Source: JAMLIN01 sp964476625 (lineage in GTDB: Bacteria > Pseudomonadota > Gammaproteobacteria > Burkholderiales > Burkholderiaceae_E). Taken from it: 64,000 bases of DNA. Under the pieces are notes generated by a model. That model was not told the DNA's origin and ran no database searches. It was given only the letters and a program-made list of their open reading frames with translations. The stretch spans positions 26,387 through 90,386 of the forward strand of contig CAYZBJ010000005.1 of NCBI GenBank assembly GCA_964476625.1. The letters run 5' to 3'. This document shows positions 43,328-51,353 of the stretch, in pieces (position 1 is the first letter of the stretch; every line of letters starts with the position of its first letter). The translations under genes and the position numbers were made by a program.

Positions 43328-44065
43328 ATGCGCAAATCCAATCCGGCCCGTCCGCTCGCGGATGATGAGCTCGCGCGCATCGACGCGCTGCTCGAAGCGA
43401 TCGATCCCGATGCCGCGATGGTCCTCGAGGAACTCGACGGCTTCCTGACCGCGCTCGCCTGCTGTCCCCGGCCGCTGCCCGACGAGGCGGCGCTCGCGCT
43501 CGCCTGCGGCGACGAACCCGATGCGGGCCCGGACGGCGGACCCGATGCCGGCCCTGGTCCCGATTCCGGTTCGAGGTCGGGGCCCGAGCGGGAGGAACTC
43601 GCCGGCCTGCTGCGGCGCCACCGCCTGTCGATCACCGCAGCGCTGCACGCCGGCGAAGGTCTCGAGCCGGTCATGGAACGCGACGAAGCCGGCGAGTCGG
43701 CCGGCAACCTCTGGGCCATCGGCTTCCTGCGCGGCATCGATGCGCAGGCCGAGGAATGGTCCGGCCTCGAGGATGATGCCGATCTTGCCGACTGGCTCGA
43801 GCCCTTCGAACTGCTCGCCGAGGAGCGCGACCTCGCCAGCGACGAGATCGTCGAGCCGATCGACGGCGATCGCCAGGCCGTCGTCGAGGACATGATCGAC
43901 TCGGCCTTCGCCTTCTACCATCACTACGAACCGGCGCGCACCCGGGCCACCGCGCCGGCGACCATCCGGCGCGCCGGGCCGGCGCCCGGGCGCAACGATC
44001 CCTGCCCCTGTGGCAGTGGCCGGAAGTACAAGCGTTGCTGCGGCGCCGCCAGCGACGATCGATAG
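43328..44065 (+). CDS. YecA/UPF0149 family protein with SEC-C zinc motif
   Basis: A 245-residue acidic protein. Residues 14-195 match UPF0149 (EELDGFLTALACCP, WAIGFLRGIDAQAEEW, DSAFAFYHHY), with a Gly/Pro/Asp-rich insert around 63-84. The C-terminus is a SEC-C motif, GRNDPCPCGSGRKYKRCCG, with the Cys-x-Cys-x8-Cys-Cys zinc ligands. In SecA this motif binds SecB and ribosomes, so a chaperone or ribosome link is possible. The function of the stand-alone family is not settled. Confidence 0.9.
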   Translation: MRKSNPARPLADDELARIDALLEAIDPDAAMVLEELDGFLTALACCPRPLPDEAALALACGDEPDAGPDGGPDAGPGPDSGSRSGPEREELAGLLRRHRLSITAALHAGEGLEPVMERDEAGESAGNLWAIGFLRGIDAQAEEWSGLEDDADLADWLEPFELLAEERDLASDEIVEPIDGDRQAVVEDMIDSAFAFYHHYEPARTRATAPATIRRAGPAPGRNDPCPCGSGRKYKRCCGAASDDR

Positions 44066-44125
44066 CGCCCGGCAAGGGCTGGGTCGCACGAGACCGGACG
44101 ACATGAACCCCGACAAGGAGACGAC

Positions 44126-45616
44126 GTGAGCACATCGGACAGCGCACCCGCGGCACTTCCCCATGGTTCGGCCCGCGATGTGGCCGCCGCGATCCGCCGC
44201 GGCCAACTCGGCTGCGTCGAGGCGCTCGAGGCTTGCATCGGGCGGGTGCGCCAGCATGACGACCGGATCAATGCAGTCGTGGTGCGCGACTTCGACCGGG
44301 CGCTCGAGGCGGCGCGCCACCTCGACCGCCTGCCCGCGGGGCATCCCGACCGGGCCCTGCCGTTGTTCGGCGTGCCGATGACGGTCAAGGAGTCCTTCGA
44401 CATCGAGGGCCTGCCGACCACATGGGGGTTCCCCGCGCAGCGCGGCAATATCGCCGCCGCCGACTCCCATGTCGTGAGCCGCCTGCGCGGGGCCGGCGCC
44501 GTCGTGTTCGGCAAGACCAACGTGCCGGTGTCGCTCGCCGACTGGCAGACCTTCAATCCGGTCTATGGCACCACCTGCAACCCCTGGGACCCGACCCGCG
44601 GCCCGGGCGGTTCCTCGGGCGGCAGCGCGGCCGCGCTGGCGGCCGGCTTCTCGGCGCTCGAGTACGGCAGCGACATCGGCGCCTCGATCCGCGATCCGGC
44701 GCATTACTGCGGCGTGTTCGGCCACAAGCCGACCTATGGCATCGTGTCTTCCGACGGCCATGGCTTGCCCGGCCAGATCGTGCCCAAGGACATCGCGGTG
44801 GTGGGCCCACTGGCGCGCAGCGCCGGCGACCTCGCGCTGGCGCTGGAACTTACCGCCGGCCCGTCGGCGCGCGACGCCGCTGCCTGGTCGATGCGCCTGC
44901 CGCCGGCCACGCATGGCCGGCTGTCGCAGTTCCGTGTCGCGATCGTCACCTCCGACCCGACCGCCGAGGTCGACGAGTCGGTACAGGCGCCGCTGCGCGA
45001 ACTCGGCGAATTCCTCGCGAAGCAGGGCGCGCGGGTCGATTTCGATGCCCGCCCCGATTTCGATTTCGACGAGGCCCACCGGCTGTACGTGCTCATGCTG
45101 CGCGCCGAGACCGGCTGGTCGGTCGACGACGCCACTTTCGAGAAGCAGCTCGCGCGGGTCGGCGGGCTCGCCGCCGACGACCGCGGCTACGAAGCCACCA
45201 TGTTGCGGGCTGGTACCCTGCGCCATCGCGAATGGGCGTGGCTCAATCACCGTCGCTACGAGATGCTGGCCGCCTGGGAGGCGTTCTTCCGCGACTGGGA
45301 CGTGCTCCTGTGCCCGACCGCGGCGACGCCCGCCTTCCCGCACATGCAGGAGGGCGAACGCTGGGAGCGGATGCTCGACGTCAACGGCCGCGACCAGCCG
45401 ACCACCACGCAACTCTTCTGGGCCGGTATCTCGTGCGCCTTCTTCCTGCCCGGCACCGTTGCCCCGATCGGGCTGGCCGCCCCGGGCTCGAGTTATGCCG
45501 GCCTGCCGGTCGGGGTGCAGATCGTCGGCCCGCGCTTCGCGGACCTCACCACGATCCGTTTCGCCGAACTGCTCGAGCGCGAGTACCGCGCTTTCGTGGC
45601 GCCGCCCGATGCCTGA
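44126..45616 (+). CDS. Amidase signature family hydrolase
   Basis: A 496-residue enzyme with the amidase signature catalytic set. K88 lies in MTVKESFD, the cis-serine in GGSSGGSAAA (163/164), and the nucleophile S187 in GSDIGASIRDPA, where the usual second Gly is Ala. It hydrolyses an amide bond in the cytoplasm; the substrate is unknown, and GatA is unlikely because no gatB or gatC gene is present. The GTG start has AAGGAG seven bases upstream. Its last bases overlap a small membrane-protein gene. Confidence 0.9.
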   Translation: MSTSDSAPAALPHGSARDVAAAIRRGQLGCVEALEACIGRVRQHDDRINAVVVRDFDRALEAARHLDRLPAGHPDRALPLFGVPMTVKESFDIEGLPTTWGFPAQRGNIAAADSHVVSRLRGAGAVVFGKTNVPVSLADWQTFNPVYGTTCNPWDPTRGPGGSSGGSAAALAAGFSALEYGSDIGASIRDPAHYCGVFGHKPTYGIVSSDGHGLPGQIVPKDIAVVGPLARSAGDLALALELTAGPSARDAAAWSMRLPPATHGRLSQFRVAIVTSDPTAEVDESVQAPLRELGEFLAKQGARVDFDARPDFDFDEAHRLYVLMLRAETGWSVDDATFEKQLARVGGLAADDRGYEATMLRAGTLRHREWAWLNHRRYEMLAAWEAFFRDWDVLLCPTAATPAFPHMQEGERWERMLDVNGRDQPTTTQLFWAGISCAFFLPGTVAPIGLAAPGSSYAGLPVGVQIVGPRFADLTTIRFAELLEREYRAFVAPPDA

Positions 45617-45989
45617 GCGGGCTTTGCCACGGCTGCGGGCGCATGCCCGCGCGCCGGAGTTCCTGCGCGCCGTCTGGCCGGCGCTGCTCGCGATGGTCAT
45701 CGCGGCGCTGCTGCGCTACTACGCCATCGAACCCGAGGGCATCGCGCACGCCTGCCAGCCCGATCCCTGGTCGGGCCTGTGCGCGGCGCGCACGGCGCTC
45801 GTCCATGCCTTCCTCGGCCAGGGCATCGGCTGGACCGCGCTGCTGGTGGCGGTCGCGGCGGCGGTCCTGCGCCGCCGCGCGGTGGCGAGTCTCGCGCTCG
45901 CGCTGGCGGGCGCCGGCCTGGTGCTCTATTCGGCCGAGCCTTCGGCCGCCGCCCTGTTGCTATCGCTCCTGATACTCGCGCGGCGTTGA
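45609..45989 (+). CDS. Small membrane protein, hypothetical
   Basis: A 126-residue protein with three or four predicted membrane segments (about 22-38, 71-86 and 92-125). I do not recognise a family. The ATG overlaps the amidase stop by eight bases, suggesting coupling, and the 3' end overlaps the convergent GH17 gene by 64 bases. Codon use is consistent with coding. Confidence 0.6.
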   Translation: MPERALPRLRAHARAPEFLRAVWPALLAMVIAALLRYYAIEPEGIAHACQPDPWSGLCAARTALVHAFLGQGIGWTALLVAVAAAVLRRRAVASLALALAGAGLVLYSAEPSAAALLLSLLILARR

Positions 45990-47692
45990 ACTTCCGTGGG
46001 CGTGGCGCCGGGCGTTTGCCCGGCCGTGCCGTTGGCCGGCGCGCCTGCGCTTTCATGGGTGGCCTGGCCGACCACCGGCCGTGGCCAGCAAGCCAGTGCG
46101 ATCGCCAGGCTCAGCGCACAGTAGATCATTGCCTCGGTGTTCGAGGGTCCCTCTGCGAAGGCCACGACCAGGCTCGATGCGCCCAGCAGCAGCGCCAGCA
46201 CCCGTTCCTCGGCGGCCGATGAGGGCGGGCGGTCGCCGAGCAGGGCGAGCAGCACGAGCGTGATGCCCGGCATCAGGTAAAGCGGCAGCGGGAAGCCACG
46301 GTAGCGCGCGTCGAAGACCAGCATGATCGCCATCGCGCAGGCGCCGGCCAGCACCAGCAGGCGACCGATCGTGATCAGCCGGTCGCGTACGCCGGGCGCC
46401 AGCGCCCTGGCCACCGCCGGCAGGCGCAGCATCGCCCGGCCGTCGAGTCGCTGGCCGAGCCGCGGAGCGGCGAGCAGGCACAGCATCGCCCCGGCCAGCG
46501 CCCATGAGCCGCTCACCGCCCACTCGACCGGAGTGCGGTTCCAGACCAGCATGTAGTCCCACTGCCGGACCAGCATCGTCGCCGCCGGCGCCAGCAGAAG
46601 CACCGCGCCGAGGCTGCCTGCCAGCCCGAGCCGGGTCGCCAGGGCCACCAGCAGCCCGAGGATCGCGCCGAGCGCCGCGGCGATCAGCCCGTGATCGGCG
46701 TCGGCATCCTCCGTCACCGGGCCGCGCCAGGGGAACTTCGGCTCGGCCTGCGCATCGAGCACACCCCAGTAGCCACCCATCGCGCCCTCGAGCGCGCGCT
46801 TCCAGGGCTGGTCAAAGGCCTCGATCAGGTTGTAGTCGAGCTCGGCCGCATCGGCGGCGCTCACGAAGCGGCGTACGAACTCGGCCTGGTTCACCAGCGA
46901 GGGGACCGCGCCCTCGCGCTGGCGGCCCGCGCTGGGCCAGCCGGTTTCGCCGATGAGGATGGGGCGATCGAAATGCTCGCGCACCTCCCTGGCGACATCG
47001 ATGACATGGTCGACGGCGGCGCCGACCTCGATCGGATCGTCTTCCCAGTACGGCAGGATGTGGATGGTCAGGAAGTCGGTGTGCTCGGCGAGCACTTCGT
47101 TGCGCACCCAGAACTCCCAGACGTCGGCATAGGTCACCGGTACGTCGGCCTCGCGCTTGGCCCGCTCGAGATGGGCAGCAAGCATCCTCGTCGGCAGCTC
47201 GCGGCGCAGCAGCACCTCGTTGCCGACGATCAGCGCGCGGACGGTGTCGGCATGGCGATTGGCCAGCGCGATCGCCCGCTCGAGCTCGACCGCGTTCTTC
47301 GCCTCCTCGCGGCCGAGCCAGGCGCCGAGCAGCACCTGCATGCCCAGCTCCTGCGCGATGGCGGGCACCGCATCGAGACCCTGGTTGATCGAGTAGGTGC
47401 GTACACACGAGGTTCGAGTCGAGAGTCGCTGCAGGTCATCGCGAATCCGCTCCGGGGTGACCTTCGCCTGCGGATCGAAGGGGGTCTCGCCCGGCTTGTG
47501 GAACGGTGCGTACGAAACGCAGGCGATCCGCTCGTCATCGGCCTCGCTCACTTCCTGCGGCTGGCCGGCCAGGTATTGGGTCGCGACGACCGCGATGCTG
47601 GTCACCGCGAGGGCGGCGAGAGCGACGATGCGTCGCCAGAGCGGCGCTGCCGGCGGCTTTTTCCTGGGGCGGTCCTCGTCCAATCGGGGCAT
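45926..47692 (-). CDS. Membrane GH17 family protein, NdvC-like
   Basis: A 588-residue protein. One membrane segment (about 20-42) is followed by a GH17 beta-glucanase/transglycosylase domain (55-360) with the acid/base E159 in IVGNEVLLR and nucleophile E249 in IGETGWPSAG. The C-terminal half has about eight further membrane segments. Size and plan resemble the roughly 62-kDa NdvC of Bradyrhizobium, which is needed for beta-1,6 links in cyclic beta-glucans. It is divergent from the GH17-GT2 gene, the likely synthase partner. The start at 47692 was chosen over an upstream extension that lacks coding character. Confidence 0.82.
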   Translation of the reverse strand: MPRLDEDRPRKKPPAAPLWRRIVALAALAVTSIAVVATQYLAGQPQEVSEADDERIACVSYAPFHKPGETPFDPQAKVTPERIRDDLQRLSTRTSCVRTYSINQGLDAVPAIAQELGMQVLLGAWLGREEAKNAVELERAIALANRHADTVRALIVGNEVLLRRELPTRMLAAHLERAKREADVPVTYADVWEFWVRNEVLAEHTDFLTIHILPYWEDDPIEVGAAVDHVIDVAREVREHFDRPILIGETGWPSAGRQREGAVPSLVNQAEFVRRFVSAADAAELDYNLIEAFDQPWKRALEGAMGGYWGVLDAQAEPKFPWRGPVTEDADADHGLIAAALGAILGLLVALATRLGLAGSLGAVLLLAPAATMLVRQWDYMLVWNRTPVEWAVSGSWALAGAMLCLLAAPRLGQRLDGRAMLRLPAVARALAPGVRDRLITIGRLLVLAGACAMAIMLVFDARYRGFPLPLYLMPGITLVLLALLGDRPPSSAAEERVLALLLGASSLVVAFAEGPSNTEAMIYCALSLAIALACWPRPVVGQATHESAGAPANGTAGQTPGATPTEVQRRASIRSDSNRAAAEGSAE

Positions 47693-48214
47693 TCCTGTGG
47701 CAGCGCAGTGGCGGCGCGGTGGAAGTTTGTATCGGTGATTCGGCGTGTGCCCCCGGATTGTCGCGTAATTCGTGCCCGCGGCAACCGGATTCGCTGCTCG
47801 AGGGCCGGATTCCATTTTGGGCCAAGCGCCGGAAAGCCGCGCCGGCAAAGGATTTGCACGGATCAGGCAGGTTTGTCCGAAGCGATGGGCATGTCCCTTG
47901 CACTTCCCTGCGCATCGTTTTTCGTCCCCCGGCAGCCTCCCGGCTCTTCCCCTAGAATTTTTTCATCGGGTCGCCAGGTGCCTCGGTAGCGAACGGCAGG
48001 AAGCTGGTTCGCGATACCGGACAAGGAGCGAGTTCGACTCACCGTACGAAGCCAGGTCCACAGAAGGCATCGACGGCAAGCGAGTGATTGTTGGGGGTGA
48101 TGGGGTCGTCGATGCGACGACCCGGGGGCAAGGAAGACGGCTGCACACGACGTGGCCGGCTTGGTTTGTTGATTCACCAACCTGGATGGGTTCCGGGTCG
48201 AAGCGAGGTATCCG
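47693..48214. other. Long divergent regulatory region between the two glucan genes
   Basis: A stretch of 522 bases without a supported gene. The part near the synthase gene contains a perfect 9-bp hairpin (48103-48111 with 48115-48123, loop of three). A long 5' leader is likely. The stretch around 47900-47970 is richer in T (GTTTTTCG, ATTTTTTC) and is the best place for promoters. I could not match it to a known riboswitch. Confidence 0.5.
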
Positions 48215-51017
48215 ATGCAGCAAGTTCCTGCGGTCAACTCCCAGCGCCAGTACACGCGTTCCCGTTCCCGGGTCGGCGCCTGGTTTGCCGCGATCGCGAT
48301 TGCGCTGGCGGTCGGGGCCGCGAACATGGCGGGCTGGCAGTACCTGAATCCGCCGATCGAGGCGCCGGTGGTGAAGGGCCCGATCCACGGCCTCGCCTAC
48401 AACGCCTACGGTCGCTGGGACAGCCCGATCGCGGAGCGCTATCCGAGCGAGGAGAGCATCGATGCCGACATGGCGCTGCTCGCCACCTACACCGACCGGG
48501 TCCGGACCTATACCTCGAGCGAGTTCCCGATGATTCCGGAGCTCGCGCAGCGCCATGGCCTCAAGCTGACCGCCGGGGTCTGGCTCGACCATCGCTTCGG
48601 CAACAACCAGAAGGAGATCCAGGCGGTGGTCAATGCCGCTCGGTCGGGCGCGGTCGAGCGCGTCATCGCCGGCAACGAGACCATCCTGCACGAGATCTTC
48701 ACCGTTACCGAACTGACGGATTACCTGCGCGCCCTGCGCCGCGAGCTGCGCGTCCCGGTGTCGACCGCCGAGCCGTGGCACGTCTGGATGCGCAACCCCT
48801 CGCTGGTCGATGCGGTCGACTACATCACCGTTCACCTGCTGCCCTACTGGGAGGGCGTGCCCGCCGACGGCGGCAGCGTCGACTATGCGATGCAGCGTCT
48901 CGACGAGATGCGCAAGCGCTTCCCGAACAAGCACATCGTCGTCGGCGAGATCGGCTGGCCCAGCCAGGGCGACCGCTTCGAGCACGCGTCGACTTCGCCG
49001 GCGGCGCAGGCGATCTTCCTGCGCGAGTTCCTCGCGCGCGCCGATAAGGATCCCTCGCTCGACTACTTCCTGATGGAGGCGATCGACCAGCCCTGGAAGG
49101 CCGCGAACGAAGGCCGGGTAGGTGCCTACTGGGGCATGCTCGGCGCCGATCGCACCGAGAAGTTCAGCTTCGACGGCCCGCTCTTCACCGATCCGAACTG
49201 GCATGACAAGGCGGTGCTCGCCTGCCTGCTCGCCTTCGGTCCGCTGGTCTGGTTCTGCCTCGCCTTCGCGCGGATGCGCCTGGCGAGCCGGGTCGCCTTC
49301 GCGCTGATCGCGCAGGCGGTCGCCTCCTTCGTGGTCTGGCTGGTCGCGCTGCCACTCGACTATTACCTGCGCCCGGCGGACTGGGCTGCCCTGGCCGTGC
49401 TGGTGCCCTCGCTCGGCGTGATGGCCGCGATCCTGCTATCGCATGCCTTCGAGTTCGCCGAACTCTTCTGGAAGGGCAACCTGCGCCGCGAGTTCGAGCC
49501 CCTGCCGGCGGCCGACCCGAACCACCAGCCCTTCGTCTCGGTTCATCTCGCGTGCTGCAACGAGCCGCCCGAGATGGTGATCGCCACCATCGAGAGCCTG
49601 CGCAAGCTTGACTACGCCAACTACGAAGTGCTCGTCATCGACAACAACACCCGCGACGAGGCGCTCTGGAAGCCGGTCGAGGCGTTCATGGCCGAACTGG
49701 GCGACAACTTCCGCTTCTTCCATCTCGAGAATTGGCCCGGTTTCAAGGCCGGCGCGCTCAACTTCGCGCTGACCCAGACCGACCCCCGCGCCGAAGTCGT
49801 CGGCGTGGTCGATGCCGACTATGTCGTCGAGCCCGACTGGCTCTCCGGCTACGTGGGCTACTTCGCCGACCCGGTCGTCGGGGTGGTGCAGGCGCCGCAG
49901 GCGCACCGTGGCTGGAGTCGCCAGCTGTTCCGCCGCATGATGAACTGGGAGTACGACGGCTTCTTCCGGATCGGGATGCATCATCGCAACGAGCGCGACG
50001 CGATCATCCAGCACGGCACCATGACCCTGGTGCGGGCGGAATCGCTCCAGCAGCATGGCCGCTGGTCCGAGTGGTGCATCTGCGAGGACAGCGAGCTCGG
50101 CCTGCGCCTCATGAAGGAAGGCATGCGCACCATCTACATCGACCGGGTGATGGGTCGAGGCCTGACCCCCGATGATTTCGCCGCTTTCCGCAAGCAGCGC
50201 AAGCGCTGGGCGCAGGGCGCGATGCAGATCATGAAGGGCCATTGGCACGACCTGGTCCGGCCGGGCCGGCTGACCCGCGGCCAGCGCTACCACTTCGTGG
50301 CCGGCTGGTTGCCCTGGATCGGCGATGCCCTGCACCTGGTGTTCGCCTTCGCCGCGATGTTCTACACCATCGCGATCATGGCGGTGCCCCAGTGGATCAG
50401 TCTGCCCATCTCGCTCTTCATGGTGCCGCTGGCGGTGTTCGTCGTCGCCAAGGTGCTGATCGGGCCGCTGTTGTACTGGCGCCGGGTGCCGTGCTCGATG
50501 AGCGAGATCATTGGCGCCGCGCTCGCCGGCATGGGCCTGTCGCATGCGATCGCCACCGGTGTCTTCACCGGCCTGGCCCAGAAGACCGGTGTCTTCGAGA
50601 TCACGAAGAAGGGCAGCAAGGCAACCGCCAGCGGCAGCCTCGGCGCAATACGCGAGGAAGCCATGCTGCTGGGCGGTCTCGTGGCCTGCATCGTCGGCAT
50701 GGCGCTGACGCGCCTGCCCGGGCACATCGAGTCGCTGCTGTGGATGGGTGTGCTCGGCCTGCTGGCCATGCCGTATCTCGCCGCCCTGCTGTGTCAGGCC
50801 CTGTCGCTGCTGCCCGAGCGGCTCGATAAGGCGCCGGCCCAGGTCCGGCAGCTGCCGGCGAACGTGGTGTCGATCGGGTCGTCGCTGCGCCGCCCGCTGG
50901 TCCCCGTCGGCCTGTCGCCGCTGGCGCCGGCCGCGCGCNNNNNNNNNNGGCCTCCTCGACGAGGAGAAGACGTTCTCCTGGGACGAGCTGAACGCGCTCG
51001 GCATGCCATCGCCATGA
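48215..51017 (+). CDS. GH17-GT2 fusion, NdvB-like beta-1,3-glucan synthase (contains assembly gap)
   Basis: A protein of about 930 residues. One membrane segment (21-40) leads into a GH17-like domain (about 60-325) with GNE near 152 and the nucleophile in GEIGWPS near 243. Membrane segments then precede a family 2 glycosyltransferase with DAD at 533-535 and the QRKRW (Q661 to W665) motif, and more membrane helices follow to about 890. It fits NdvB-type synthases of cyclic or linear beta-(1,3)-glucans made from UDP-glucose. A run of ten N at 50939-50948 breaks the frame. After it, the frame ending at 51017 (SWDELNALGMPSP) is followed at once by a terminator, so I take that as the true C-terminus. 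Confidence 0.82.
50939..50948. other. Assembly gap (10 N)
   Basis: Ten unresolved bases inside the synthase gene. For the frames on the two sides to join, the true gap length must be a multiple of three, so ten is a placeholder. Confidence 0.95.
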
Positions 51018-51020
51018 AAA

Positions 51021-51050
51021 GGGGGGCGCCACAAGGCGCCCCCCTTTTTT
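51021..51050 (+). terminator. Rho-independent terminator of the glucan synthase gene
   Basis: A perfect 10-bp GC-rich stem (51021-51030 with 51035-51044, loop ACAA) is followed by six T and starts three bases after the stop codon. Confidence 0.95.
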
Positions 51051-51154
51051 CGTGCCTCGTTCATGGCGGGCGACAGTCGCCGCCCCATGCCGCGGCAGCC
51101 GCTGCGGGTCGAATCGGCCCGAGCCGCGCGCATGGGCTATCATCGAGGTTCGAA

Positions 51155-51263
51155 CGCTAGGGGTCCCGTAGAAATCCCGTGCCGAGTTGCACGGGTCCGC
51201 GCGAGCGGACGGGTGAGAAAAACCCTTGGAACCTGATCGAGTTAAGACTTGCGCAGGGAAGCG
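51155..51263 (+). ncRNA. TPP riboswitch (THI element)
   Basis: The conserved core of the thiamin pyrophosphate aptamer is present in order. A GGGGTCCC 5' strand comes first, then a variable stem-loop, TGAGA at 51214-51218, ACCCTTGGAACCTGAT at 51222-51237, and GCGCAGGGAAG at 51251-51261. The ends can pair (51155-51158 with 51260-51263) as helix P1. It precedes a TonB-dependent receptor gene by about 90 bases. By family knowledge TPP binding lowers expression; whether it blocks transcription or the ribosome-binding site at 51340-51347 is not clear from the sequence. Confidence 0.93.
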
Positions 51264-51353
51264 TTTCGGCACCGGATCGCCTCCCGCCTCATGGTCTCGA
51301 GCGGGGCGACAGCCATGCCGCCGCCGACCTGCCATCGAAGAGGAAGCGCCTCG

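Noticed and set aside
43154..45700. An 848-codon minus-strand frame over the YecA-like and amidase genes
   Set aside because: It is antisense to two clear genes with catalytic and zinc motifs and has no recognisable domain.
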